Source: Bretschneidera sinensis (taxonomy: Eukaryota; Streptophyta; Magnoliopsida; Brassicales; Akaniaceae). Taken from it: DNA of 64,000 bases. The stretch spans positions 64,750,001 through 64,814,000 of the forward strand of contig CM043698.1 in NCBI GenBank assembly GCA_023935145.1, written 5' to 3'. This document shows, in pieces, positions 1-10,321 of this stretch. Under the pieces are notes generated by a model, which did no database searches, had not been told where the DNA came from, and saw only the letters and a program-made list of their open reading frames with translations. Each line of letters starts with the position of its first letter. Within the stretch, counting starts at the first letter, position 1. A program made the position numbers and the translations under genes.

Positions 1-188
1 AGCCAGTAGTTGCTCCAGGATTTTCAGATTTTTTCCTTTAAGTGTAAAAAATGCTTCTTTTTTTTCTCCAATACCCTATAAAAACATGTGAAACACATAA
101 ATGAAGTAAAATGGACTAAATTAACATAAACTAGGACTTAATAAATGTAAATTAAGGGGCGTAAATATGAATATTTAAGCACCTATCA
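1..188 (-). repeat. 3' LTR (inner part) of the Athila-like element
   Basis: This stretch matches 5925-6111 almost base for base. In element orientation it starts TGATAGGTGC, the same start as the other LTR at 6111. The rest of this LTR lies beyond the window, so the left target-site duplication cannot be seen. Confidence 0.85.
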
Positions 189-201
189 CACCCCCAAACT
201 T
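189..201 (-). other. Polypurine tract of the Athila-like element
   Basis: Read on the minus strand this is AGTTTGGGGGTG, purine-rich and directly next to the LTR start. That is where plus-strand DNA synthesis is primed in LTR retrotransposons. Similar C-rich phrases at 1310-1320 and 1430-1440 are internal look-alikes. Confidence 0.7.
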
Positions 202-1868
202 ACATATTACTAGTCCCTTAGCCATACAAAACTAAAAACGAAAATGAAAATAATAAAGACACACAGATAAATCCAATATTCATGGTGTCCACGAAGGTTT
301 AGGTATCACATAAAACTATGATGCGCATTCTTGAGCAAGCTTAACAAATACAAACACATCTTTGCAATGAATAAGAGTTTTGAACGTTAATCACTTTCAT
401 GAGACTGGTTCAGGCATCACAAGTTTGATTTTAATGTGTGGTGATCTAGCACATAAAAGATTAGGTTTCCAAATAACTCTAACGTGTAGTGTTTCGGTGT
501 CTCAAATTTCACCATATTTCTTATCAGAACGAACAACAATGGCATAGTTTTTCTTCTTTTCTTTTATTATGAGATTTTTGCCCAGTTGAGTTCTATTAAG
601 CTTTCTAATTGACCCATATAACGATTGTTTAGCCAATGACTCCCAAACCGGACGACTTTAGGGCATTAAGTGTAAAGATACCCCTAAGGACTTACTAACT
701 CGAGTAAAAAAGGCTACGAAACTAACTGGTCTTAATGCTACCAATCAGAATTCTTACCTTTTAACATGACACTCACTGCTTACTGAGGTAAGAAGGCCAG
801 TTACTCGGTGAAAAGTTCTTTTTAATGATCATTGTGAGCAAAATTCCCACCTTTTGACGTGACACTCACTGCTTACTGAGGCAAGAGGGTCAGTTACTCA
901 GTGGAAAGTTTGTTTAATGATCATTAGGAGCACTTTTTCTTTTTGAACAATAACAATCTTTTTCTATTTTTCTATGCAAAAATGTTTATCTAACAAGTCA
1001 TTTGGTTCATAATCAAGCCAAAGAAACATACATATTAAAATTACATATCATACCCCACACAATTATGTGCTAATGTGCTCGTGTTAGTTTAGGCCAAACT
1101 TGTGAATCCTTAAATGCCTAAAAGTAAGTGATTAAGGTTTAAAACTTAATTATTAGCCCATATGTTCAAGGTTTTAAGCTCACTTATGAAGTCAAATTAT
1201 ATTGTTTTGTTTAGATCACCCAAAAAATTTAAAACGGTATGAACATGTATTTATCTTTTCAAGAATACTAAAAAAAACTGGGACAAAGTGTGTGAATGTG
1301 TCTCCCATACCCCCAAACTTAAATTATACATTTTCCCTAATGTGTGAATAACATGGAAAGATCTGACCTGGGAGATGGAAAACTAGCTGGGCCGGCATGG
1401 CTCATAGCACACACCCAAACTTGAACAGATGCGCACATTGTCCCTAAAAAAAGAAAAACTAAAGTAATGCGGGAAAACAAAAAGTACTAAAAGTAAATAA
1501 ATAACAGTAAATATGAAAGACAATAAAAATAAAAGGATAAGTTATGGGATGTCTCCCATGAGCGCTAAGTTTTACGTCTTCAGCCAGGCGGGATACCCTC
1601 TCACTGCTGGTCTCTAGGTGGTGCAGTCGATGAGGTACCGGGTGCAGGAGGTGGAGGCTGATAGTTTAGGCATCATGGCAAGTTGCTATCCAATGTGCAC
1701 TTGATTGCACTATAAAGTGCGCTCGATCGCACTTGTGGCAGAGAGTGTGTACTCAGAGGCCTCAGTGCCACTTACCTCAATAAAGGCTCTTGAGCTACAC
1801 GTTTATCAAAGTCTGAACAGCTCAAGCGCTCTCTATAGCAGCTTTAACGTTTAGTCTTTTGGTAGGGA
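202..1868 (-). other. Non-coding 3' region of the Athila-like element
   Basis: There is no convincing reading frame here, where an intact Athila-type element would carry the rest of pol and an env-like or 3' region. It holds a roughly 90-base tandem duplication at 750-930, two further polypurine-tract-like phrases, and near 1551-1590 a stretch (CTCCCATGAGCGCTAAGTTT) that resembles a sequence found next to the 3' end of coding in many plant gypsy elements. The last point is from memory of the family and was not searched. Confidence 0.5.
750..930. repeat. Two-copy tandem repeat, about 90 bp
   Basis: Copies at about 750-838 and 841-930 share GACACTCACTGCTTACTGAG, then a similar AAGANGG-CAGTTACTC segment and TTTAATGATCATT. 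They differ at scattered positions, so the duplication is not recent. It lies in the element's 3' non-coding region. Confidence 0.75.
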
Positions 1869-2908
1869 TTACTTAAAGTCCATTGCATGTGGCTCAGGTG
1901 CTCTTGTTGCTGCTGCATACTGGACAGTCTGGGTCGCTAAATCTTCATCTCTTGGTTGCACTGTAATTTTCGAGTGTGGTATGACTTTGTGTCCATGTAC
2001 TATGAATGTCTGATTTCTTGCAGACAACTGTGACAATTCCAAGTTTGGTGCCTGGACAATAGATGAGAGAAAAATAGTATTAGTATGCTCAAAAGTTTCA
2101 AACGGATGAGTGAACTTAGTTGAATGCTTTGGAGAGGCTTCAAGGAGGTGCACAGCTTTAATGATGTCATCTGTAATATCTTCAAATTCTGGCTTAGGAA
2201 CCACATCCAAACTTGTGAAGCTGTGGGTAAGGGTGATCTCCAATAGATCAGTGTGATGAACCTGAAAAACTTGCTCGACAACACTTTGCATCATACATTC
2301 ATTAAAACATTCATCATCATTATCATCTTGGGGTAATTTCAACGCATCAAATATCTTAAATTCTATTGTCTCACCATTTACCATCATACTTACAATACCC
2401 TTTTTCACATTAATTATTGTATCAACAGTTCTCATAAAGGGTCTTCCTAAGATGATGGGCAGAGGTAATGGCATAGGGCATTCTTTCATATCTAACACAA
2501 TGAAGTCAGCAGGCAAAATAAACTCACCTACCTTTACCAAGACATCCTCAAGTATACCTCTAAGTCTTTTGATGCTTCTATCAGCCAATTGCAAAGTGAT
2601 GAAGGTTGGTTGAAGCTCCCCAAAACTTAGCTTTTCAATTACTGTGTATGGTAGCAAATTGACACTTGCTCCTAAATCTAATAGTGCACATTCAAAAAAC
2701 TACCCAGATATTGTAGCTTTGGTGGTAGTTTTCTTAATAATACGGCACTTGCCTCTTCAGTTAAAGCCATTGTTTCATGCTCTTGAAACTTTCTTTTATT
2801 AGTGCAACAATCTTTTAAAAATTTAACATAAGCAAGAATTTGTTTAAGTGCATCTAATAAGGGAATATTACTTTCTACTTTTCTCAAAGTTTCAAAAATA
2901 TCAAACAA
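1869..2908 (-). pseudogene. Athila-like aspartic protease region (broken)
   Basis: The retroviral-type aspartic protease would cut the Gag-Pol polyprotein inside virus-like particles. Upstream, 2678-2908 encodes the lead-in seen in Athila elements (KFLKD, then ALTEEASAVLLRKLPPKL). The active-site motif follows as LLDLGASVN near 2650-2680, then LQLADRSIK, VLVKVGEFILPADFIVLDM and PIILGRPF. The two parts are in different frames. Compared with the family, a short segment between GSF and the DLGA motif is missing, which causes a stop and frame change at about 2675-2700. The reading frame ends at 1869 without running into reverse transcriptase. The protease is therefore recognisable but is not translated continuously with gag. 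Confidence 0.75.
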
Positions 2909-4349
2909 TTTATCTTTTTTTTGGCTTTACTAACCTTTGAGGGAAGGGTGGTGCATTCCACTTCTCTATTTCACTTACTTTGGATGTGGATGGCTTAGCA
3001 GAAGATGCTTGTGTTGGCTCATTAACTCCTATAACCTTACCATTTCTGAGAGTTGTCATGATATTTAGTTGTTGATGTCCTCTCGGATTAGGAATTGGTT
3101 GGGCAAAAAGCTCACTTTGCTTCCTTGCACTTAACTCTTTAGCTATTTGGCCCATTTGAACTTCTAATCTTTAGATTTTTTGCTCGTGCTTTGCAATTGT
3201 TTGTCTTTGCTCGGTTTGAATTTGCCTTCCATCTACCATAAATTGTTCTTATGACGTTATCAGTTGCCTTACCATACTCTCTAGGTCACTTGTCTTTGAC
3301 TCTTGAACTAGTTGGGCTGCTTGGTGGAAGTTCTTTTGTTGCCCTTGAAGGTTCAGGGCATTTTGATTGTTGTTCTATGAGAGGTTGGGGTGGTTTCACC
3401 ATCTAGGATTGTAGGTATTTGCATATGCACTGTTTGGTCCCACATAGTTCACTTGCTCAGGATCTATAAATGAATATAAATGGCAAGTCTCAGTAGTGTG
3501 ATCAAATTGAGAACATAAAGCACATAGTTGACGTTGTGTGGCTTGTGGACTCGGTGAGGCGTTCTGAGCAGTCATGGCTTTTACAAGCATATCTAGCTTC
3601 CTCTCCATAGTAGCTATCTGAGTTAGAATTCCACCAATTAAGTTAACTTCATACATGCCCTTGCTCTTTACTCCTTGTCTCCCTCTGGATGAGAATTGTT
3701 GGGTGTTCTCACTCAATGCCTCAAACAGCTCCATAGCTTCTTCACTACTTTTCTCCATCAGCACACCTCCATAACCTGAATCAGTAATACCTTTATTCAT
3801 GTCATTTAGACCTTCATAAAAGGCTAGTACCAGCTCATCTTGAGGTAGGTTGTGATGTGGACATTTGTGAAGCAGCTCATTAAAGTGTCCCCATGCCTCA
3901 AAGAAAAGGTCTCTATCCCTTTGTTAGAAAGATTGAATCTCCTTCCTCATTTGTCTCGTCTTTTGAGCTGGGAAGAACTTTCTTAGGAACTTGTTGGCTA
4001 ACTCTTCCCAAGTGTGGATCAAAACTGTAGGCAATGAATTGTACCACAGTTTAGCATTATCTTTTAAGGAAAAAGGGAAAAGAATTAACCTAATTCCTTC
4101 TTGGTCTAGGCCCTGGATATGCTGGAATTTGCAAAGATCAAAGAACTCTCAAAGGTGCAAATGTGGATCCTCATTAGGTGTACCCCTAAAGTGAGTAAGT
4201 GCACTGAGTATCTACAGAGATATGTAATAATTTCCTTCCGCCTCAGGTTGATATGCAATACACGATGGCTGGTCGATGTTCCTTGAGATGAAGGATTGCT
4301 TCATCGGTCTTCGCTCAGGTGGTTGTTGGTTTTCTAGTTGATCTACCAT
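2909..4349 (-). pseudogene. Athila-like gag (broken)
   Basis: Gag would form the cytoplasmic particle that packages element RNA. A start codon at 4349 opens a product beginning MVDQLENQQPPERR. The conserved gag core follows at about 4150-3800 (LWYNSLP, WEELANKFLRKFFP, EAWGHFNELLHKCPHH, FYEGLN). A stretch at 3396-3800 carries a complete CX2CX4HX4C zinc knuckle (CALCSQFDHTTETC). The C-terminal part at 2910-3155 has TLRNGK and PPFPQRL, both typical of Athila gag. In-frame stops interrupt the core, for example near 3925 and 4150-4215, so no full-length Gag can be made. The zinc knuckle residues are intact, unlike those of two other elements in this window. Confidence 0.75.
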
Positions 4350-4798
4350 TGATGTTTCTTCTTTCAAATCCTTCTTCTACCTTTTGAGAGTTGTCTCTAA
4401 GCCTTTGTCGAATGGTCTGCTCAAGTTCTATATCGAGGGGAAAGAAAGTTGGATGCCTGGAACGAAGCCCTTAAATGAATTAGTAAAAACAGCTTCAGTG
4501 CAGCAGTTCAGCACTGCTGCTCGGGTAGCTTCTGCCTCAAATGTACTCGATCGCACAAAGGAGTGCGCTCCATCGTACTTGAGGAGGGCGCTCGATCACA
4601 GTGCACAGATCACTCTGCTGCTATACCTGAAACAAAACAAAACAGAAAAGAAGAAATAAATTAAGGTTTTGATGAAATAAAATAAAACTGAACGAAAAAT
4701 AGAAACTTAGAATTTTTTTAGATTTTTGATAAAAATAAAACAATAAAACAAAATAAAATAAAACTAACGAAAATAATTCTAAAAATAAATTTAGCGCA

Positions 4799-4817
4799 AT
4801 CCCCGACAACGGCGCCA
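4799..4817 (-). other. Primer binding site, tRNA-Asp type
   Basis: On the minus strand it reads TGGCGCCGTTGTCGGGGAT. This matches the complement of the 3' end of plant tRNA-Asp(GTC) except for one transition (GCC to GTC). It sits six bases inside the 5' LTR, where a retrotransposon primer site belongs. Confidence 0.85.
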
Positions 4818-5720
4818 AAAACTTGTTGTGCGTTTATCTACCTAAATACATAAGCAAATAATCGTACTTGTTTTACTTGCAAGTGCACAAGGTCAACTTA
4901 GTAGTATAGTGTGCGAATGCAAGATCATCTCCACAGGGATTGGTAAATTTAACTTTAGAATTATTTTCAAAATAATGAAATAAAAATAAGAGAAATAAAT
5001 ATTAAGTTGAAATAATAAAGATAAAGCCATAGGGACTTGATATCCACCACTAATCATGCTACCCCAACACAACAGTATGCCAATGCTTTACTCATGTCAT
5101 GAATACCTAATGTTTGTCAACCTAAGGGCATGGTATCTACTCCTTAAGCTATTGATTTCCCTAAGCAACAAGTTAGGCATGGTATCTACTTTAACTCTTT
5201 TTTTTCTTAAGGGATTCAGCATGGTGTATACTGAGTTGTTCTTTAAGAGATCATAAGATCTATGGAAATCGATAAGCACACGAGACCTAGGGCACGGTAT
5301 CTACTCCCGGTTTCCTATGTTGATTAACCCAAGAATCTGATGTGGATATCTTTTGTTACTATTGTTGAACCCATGACTCGGTCATCCAAATTAATTCAAC
5401 TAACTAATCCATACCACATGCATACGTTCATCAGACACACCCATATGAAGAATTTAAAAAAAACGGGTATTAATCAAGTTAAGCAACACAACATGAATAT
5501 CGCAAAGGTGTCAATACTGAATTATTGGTTAAACATAATTAGGGCTTCAACCAAGCCCTTATTAGGGTTTAGTTACAAATGGTTGTGATGCTAAACATAT
5601 TCATAAAATAAAAATAAAGGGGAAAGAATAAATCCGAGAGAAGAGTCGTCAATTCCTCTCCAAAGCTTACAATTCCAAAGAAAATTCTCAGGTTCCCCTT
5701 AATCTGTGTTTTTACAAGTG

Positions 5721-5730
5721 TATTTATAGG
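5721..5730 (-). promoter_or_regulatory. Putative TATA box of the Athila-like LTR
   Basis: The minus strand reads CCTATAAATA within the LTR, a good plant TATA box. Its place, roughly a third of the way into the LTR, fits a U3/R boundary downstream. No transcription start can be confirmed from sequence alone. Confidence 0.5.
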
Positions 5731-5828
5731 AGTTGAATAACCCTAGAAGACTTTGGAAACCCTAAACTTCATAAAACCTCCTCTATTTCCAAAACTGGTT
5801 CTGCCGTTTTACTGTTCACACCCATACA

Positions 5829-5924
5829 TGTGCACTCGATCGCATTCGTGGTGCGCTCGATCGCAAGGTTGCGCTCGAGCCTTCTTTGTGTGCGCATGAA
5901 CACTGGTGCGCTCGATCACACTCT
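5829..5924. repeat. Cluster of CTCGATCGCA near-palindromes in the LTR
   Basis: Four imperfect copies of GTGCGCTCGATCGCA occur here: GCACTCGATCGCATTCG, GTGCGCTCGATCGCAAGG, TTGCGCTCGAGC and GTGCGCTCGATCACAC. Copies of the same motif recur in the gag leader (4545-4612) and the 3' region (about 1695-1732) of this element and, by eye, in no other part of the window. They are GC- and CpG-rich against an AT-rich background. Confidence 0.75.
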
Positions 5925-6111
5925 AGCCAGTAGCTGCTCCAAGATTTCCAAATTTCTTCCTTTAAGTGTCAAAAATGCTTCTTTTTTTCTCCAAGACCCT
6001 ATAAAAACATGTTAAACACATAAATGAAGTAAAATGGACTAAATTAACATAAACTAGGACTTAACAAATGTAAATTAAAGGGCTTAAATATGAATATTTA
6101 AGCACCTATCA

Positions 6112-6925
6112 CCTATGCACTTCTTTTATTGTCCGAAGAGGGGTTATGTTGAGGATGGCCTCGATCTTTCCTAGGTTAGCTTCTATTCCTCTTTGGGTGA
6201 CTATAAAGCTGAAGAACTTCCCTCTAGTAACTCCGAATGTGCATTTTGCAGGGTTCAGCTTCATCTAGTGATACTGAAGTATTTCAAATGCCTTCTCTAA
6301 GTCGGAGTTGTGGTTCTTGGCCTCTATGCTTTTAACTAACATGTCATCCACGTAAACCTTTATGTTTCTTCCGATTTGTTTGCAGAAAATCTTGTTCACC
6401 AGTCTCTGATAGGTTGCCTCGGCGTTTTTAAGCCCGAATGACATGACTTTGTAACAATACAACCCTCGTTCAGTGACGAATATTGTTTTCTCCTAGTTAG
6501 GCTCGTGCATAAGGATCTGGTTATAGCCAGAATAGGTGCATATAAAACTCAGAAGTTCATGCCCTGAGGTGGTGTTAACCAGTTGATCTATTCGTGGCAG
6601 GGGAAAACTTTATTTCGGACAGACTTTGTTTAGATTTGTAAAGTCAATACAAATTCGCCACTTGCCATTAGGTTTTTCGACCATCACCACATTGGATACC
6701 TAGTCGGGATAATTCGTCTCCCAAATGAAGTCGGCCGCGAGGAGTTTATCAATTTTGGTCTTGATGGTGACTTATAGTTTAAGGGCAAATGATATTCTCT
6801 TCTGAGTGACTGGCTTGTGGCTTGGGTCCGCATTTAGTTAGTGCACGATGACACGAGGGCTGATGCCGTGAATATTCAAGGTCAACTATGCAAACAAGTC
6901 TTGATTCATCTAAAGGAAAGAGAGA
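6112..6925 (-). pseudogene. Tat-like reverse transcriptase fragment
   Basis: Reverse transcriptase would copy the element RNA into DNA. The clearest part is 6265-6462, with MSFGLKNAEATYQRLVNK followed by the intact catalytic motif YVDDMLVKS. Upstream at about 6779-6900 lies the family lead-in (HGISPRVIVH, then SHKPVTQKR in the adjoining codons). Downstream, codons at 6112-6200 read KIEAILNITPLRTIKEVHR, which ends exactly at the border with the Athila-like LTR. In the family this motif continues into LTGR(I/V)AAL, absent here. Stops occur near 6263, 6500 and 6700. Confidence 0.75.
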
Positions 6926-6930
6926 AGCGG

Positions 6931-7602
6931 CTACTTGAAATTCTTTGAGAGACTGGAGCAAATCTGGATCGTTCTGAAGATGTCTTCATCAAGTGGAATG
7001 ACAATCAGTTTTTTCATGCATTGGCCATACGGGGGTTTCACCTCATCTCTAAAGTTTTCTATCTCGAGGGGAAAAGTTTTAGTTCTTTTTCCTCCTCTTA
7101 CAGAATTCAAATAACATAACCTGGAGACTTGTTGGTTCCCTTTGACTTCACCAATTCCATTGTTAGTAGAGAATTTCATTTTTAGGTGGCAGGTGGACAC
7201 GACCGCCTTCAGTTCTTTGAGGGTGGGCTTAACGAGGATTACATTGTAGGATGACAGTTTCTTGACTACCAGAAAAGTAGTCTGTATAGTGGTAGTCCGT
7301 GGAGTCACCCCTACAGTGACCGAAAGAACTATATTGCCTTCAGTAAACACTAGAGCCCTTGAGAAACCATACAGCATGGTGGAGATCGGCTTCAAATGGT
7401 CATTTTTCAATTGCATTTTCTAAAAGGCATCATAAAATAAGATATCCATCGAGCTTTCATTATCCACTAAGATGCACTTGACGTCGTGGTTGGCTATAAG
7501 GAGGGAAACCACCACAGCATCATCGTGCGGGGTTTGCACTCCGTTTTCCTTTTTTCCAAGAGCTGCCTCCAGCGATCGTTCCACTACAGATCGTTTTGAC
7601 AA
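6931..7602 (-). pseudogene. Tat-like aspartic protease region
   Basis: Two open stretches (7420-7602 and 6931-7416) in adjoining frames make up the Gag-Pol protease and linker. The active-site region reads [17 protein letters not shown], where the family usually has DNGSS. The Gly to Glu change (GAA for GGA, one transition) would be expected to inactivate the enzyme. After it come GFS, EGNIVLSVTVG, YNVILVKPTLKELKAVVSTCHLKMKFSTNNGIGEV and LIVIPLDEDIF, in the order normal for Tat elements. A stop separates the two stretches just after 7420. Confidence 0.75.
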
Positions 7603-7924
7603 TTCTATGGATTATGAGATCCTAGCTCTCTTGTTCATATTCCTCTTGGTTCAACTTTGGACTCTTTCTATGAGCTCGACGCTCTCGGTTTTGACCAGAG
7701 AGATGTCCAAGACTTTTTCTGGATCGATCGGGCATTCCTTCCTGTTGTGGTCCAGTAAACTCCTTTATGTACCCTCGGTTGATAAGGGACTCAATCTACT
7801 ATTTTAGAGCGTGGAACTCCTTAGTGTCGTGCTCGTGATTTCTGTGGAATCGGCACCACTTGCTCCGATTTCCACTGGGGTACTACGGCTTTGGAGGCCA
7901 TCAAAGTATTACTCTATCCTAAAC

Positions 7925-9200
7925 CTATATTGGGATGTTAGTCCTGGATGCATTGACTAGAGTGAAACTTTCAAAACTGGTGGCGACTTTAGATTTATTC
8001 TCGTGGTTGGGGTTTTTGGTTGGCCCACTTCGAAAATCGCCGGTGTCTTTCCTTTTCTTCTCTGTTTCCTTTTCTCTTTTCTTTCGAAAAGCTTGATCAT
8101 CCTCAGCTAGCATGTACTTCTCCTTGGGCCAAGATCTCATTCATGTCTTTAAGAGGTCACCTGATAAGCTTAGAGCTGAAGATCCCAGATCTTAGCCCAT
8201 TTTTGAACGCCAGAACCTATACATTGGGGTCGAGGTCTGGGATCTCCCACACAGCTGCATTGAACCTCGAGATGTAGGCTCGAAGTTTCTTTTCTCGATG
8301 GTGAATGATGTTGAAAAGACTTTACGAGGTCTTCTTGGATCCCTTGCTGTTAAGGAAGTGCGAGGAAAAAGCATAGCTAAGTTCTTTGAAGGTGCTGATG
8401 CTACCAGATTTTAGTCTAGAATGCCACGTGCTGGTTGTTTTTTCAAGTGGAAAAGGTTGATACACGACAGGATCAGAATGCCGATATAGTATCAAGGTGG
8501 TCATGTAGAGCTGTAGGTGATATAGGGGGTCCGTTGAGCAGTCATAGGGCTTGATAAGTGGCATCCAAAAATTTGTCGGGAGCGGAGCTTCGAGAACTTC
8601 TTAAGTGAATGATGGATCTTGGATGCTGAGCTCATCTGGCATGTCATGGTTTCGGCCTTTGAGAGCTTCATTGATCCTCTCTTCCATTTCATCGATTCGT
8701 TTGTCCAGGTAGAAATTACTTCTACAGGAAAAACCTCTCCTAGATCTACCAGCGTGAAGTGGTGAAGATTCTACAGCAGAGCGATTGTTGGCAGGGTGCC
8801 CATCGCTTGGATGGCTGGTTTGCATAGAAGCATAGCAAGGAGACAGAGGTGAAGGCTGTTTGCCCCCTCCTCGAACTTCAATGGTGAGATTCATCACCAG
8901 ACGTGAGAGCTCTAGAAACTGTGCCTTGATCAATGGAATGGCTGGATGCACCGAGGCGACCTCCCTGAGATCTCGAGAGAGGATGCTTCATTCTCGGAAA
9001 AGCATGTGGGTCGTGGTCAGGAGCCATGTGCTCGTATGCTATAGGAAACCTCGAGCTAGATTGCTGGCTGTGAGTGTCGGTTCGCGTAGGTCCAGCATTG
9101 GCTTTAGTTTTCGCTTTGTCGGTATTTTTGGTGGTGTTTTTGGGTGGCGTGGCAACAGGTGAGTTCTTTGAAGATTTCTTCGCTTCTACTGGACATCAAG
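7925..9200 (-). pseudogene. Tat-like gag (broken)
   Basis: The N-terminal part at 8601-8951, preceded by a Ser/Thr/Lys-rich region up to about 9180, contains RIDEMEERINEAL. The conserved gag core is at 8322-8564 (KPYDCSTDPLYHLQLY, STWHSRLKSGSISTFKELS). The basic C-terminal region is at 7925-8140 (EDDQAFRKKREKE). At least three frame changes separate these pieces. Gag would have formed the particle for RNA packaging; this copy cannot. A zinc knuckle is not visible, and 7603-7924 holds no clear domain. Confidence 0.65.
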
Positions 9201-9210
9201 AGATTGGTTT

Positions 9211-9228
9211 CCCACGGACGACGTCAAT
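9211..9228 (-). other. Primer-site-like sequence of the Tat-like element
   Basis: The minus strand reads ATTGACGTCGTCCGTGGG directly after the LTR. Tat-lineage elements commonly have TGGCGCCGTCTGTGGG here. The differences are transitions (GGCGCC to GACGTC), the pattern expected from deamination of methylated CG sites. The match to a specific tRNA was not verified. Confidence 0.5.
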
Positions 9229-9229
9229 C

Positions 9230-9726
9230 TGTTGATGCCAAAATTCTACTGTCGAGTCGAAGGGCTAAAATACTAGATCTGCACAAGAGAAAATGGTGAT
9301 CTAAAGGGTCTTCGAAGGAAGAGGGGGTGGTACCTTCGAGGACTCTCCGATGCCTTTGCTAGTTTAAGGTTTTAGAGAGAAAATGAGAACAGTAATAGTA
9401 GCATTGATAATGTTTAGTAATGAATGGATTATATTTTACGTACCTTGGACCCTTTTTTATACCAGTGATTCGTTTAGAGAATCAAATCTATTATTTGCAA
9501 AGAGACGACGCAGTCCCTAAAATATCGTCTAGGTTCTTGTACGTGAAAAGTTGGTTAGCGATAACGGTCTAATGATGCGTTTTGTCACGTGTATTTTGCA
9601 GGTGTTACCATCATAACGGCCCCATGATTTGTTCTGGAGGTTTTAATCATCCAAATGTTTGATTTTCATTGGTGGGTAAATTATCCACGTGTCATCAGGT
9701 TATTAGAGAAGAAATTTTCCCCTACA
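9230..9726 (-). repeat. Probable 5' LTR of the Tat-like element
   Basis: In element orientation it starts TGTAGGGGAAAATTTC at 9726 and ends GGCATCAACA at 9230, giving about 497 bp with TG..CA ends. It holds ACACGTGG near 9690 and a TATA-like TATAAAAAAG at about 9455-9464. The second LTR is outside the window, so the outer border is inferred from the terminal dinucleotide and family habit only. Confidence 0.55.
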
Positions 9727-10321
9727 TCACATATAAATGTCCTATCATAGTTTGCATTAAGGCATTATACCCTCTCACTATAGATAGAGAATATAAGAGG
9801 AAAAAAAAGTTATGTGTCATGAAGAAAACATTATTCACACCAACAATTAATTATGCAAAGTAATTGAGACATACTCTATTAGCGATGCAGCCATACCAAC
9901 AACTGCTCATTATGAAATGATAAACTTGATTCTGTAAAAGATTTTGGATTGAACCATAATTGTTTTATCTTCAAGCACATTAATATAAACCCACGAATAA
10001 TGTCATGTCCTTTACTTTATGTTTTCATATTATATGTCCATTCTATCATGTTTTCTATATATTTCCTTTTAGTGTTTTTAATCCCTTTAATTTGTTTTTG
10101 TTTTAAAAGCATTGTCAAATGTTTAGAGCATACCACTCCGAATCAACAGAAGAATCATATTTGCGTTCGTTTAGTTTAGCAGTAGTTTTAGTTTAGTTTA
10201 CAAGATAGTTTTTAAAACAGTTTTTGGTAAAACAATAATAAAGGTATAATTTGTTTAATATTTGTCAAAACAATAGTGGTAACAATTTTTCATGTAAAAA
10301 TTCAGTCTCACAGCAATTATT
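9727..10321. other. AT-rich intergenic stretch
   Basis: No gene is recognisable. The longest open frames are short and have no recognisable motif. Confidence 0.5.

Larger units (their letters stand above)
1..6111 (-). mobile_element. Athila-like Ty3/gypsy LTR retrotransposon lacking RT/RNase H/integrase
   Basis: The element lies on the minus strand and its 3' LTR runs off the left edge of the window. Bases 1-188 and 5925-6111 are near-identical copies of the same LTR portion. Between them, in minus-strand order, are the 5' LTR, a tRNA-Asp primer site, gag, an aspartic protease, a long non-coding stretch and a polypurine tract. Gag and protease resemble the Athila lineage, which also typically uses tRNA-Asp priming. 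No reverse transcriptase, RNase H or integrase is recognisable in the 1.7 kb between the protease and the polypurine tract, so this copy cannot mobilise itself. It is either a deletion derivative or a gag-only non-autonomous family. The right edge abuts the RT codons of another element, which indicates nested insertion. Confidence 0.85.
4824..6111 (-). repeat. 5' LTR of the Athila-like element
   Basis: About 1.29 kb, bounded TG..CA in element orientation (starts TGATAGGTGC at 6111, ends ACGCACAACA at 4824) and followed by the primer site. Its outer 187 bases are repeated at 1-188. It carries a TATA-like sequence at 5721-5730 and a cluster of CTCGATCGCA motifs at 5829-5924. It should contain the element's promoter and polyadenylation signals. 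Confidence 0.8.
6112..9726 (-). mobile_element. Truncated Tat-like Ty3/gypsy retrotransposon
   Basis: In minus-strand order this element has a short LTR (9726-9230), a primer-site-like sequence, gag, protease and the first part of reverse transcriptase, all with stops and frameshifts. The coding phrases (AVVSTYHLK-like, NVIL.(R/K)[26 protein letters not shown]) are those of the Tat lineage. The RT reading stops at 6112 because the Athila-like element is inserted there. The rest of pol and the 3' LTR must lie to the left, beyond the window. Confidence 0.8.

Noticed and set aside
8860..9162. Plus-strand open frame of 100 codons
   Set aside because: It is antisense to the Tat-like gag N-terminus and has no motif of its own.
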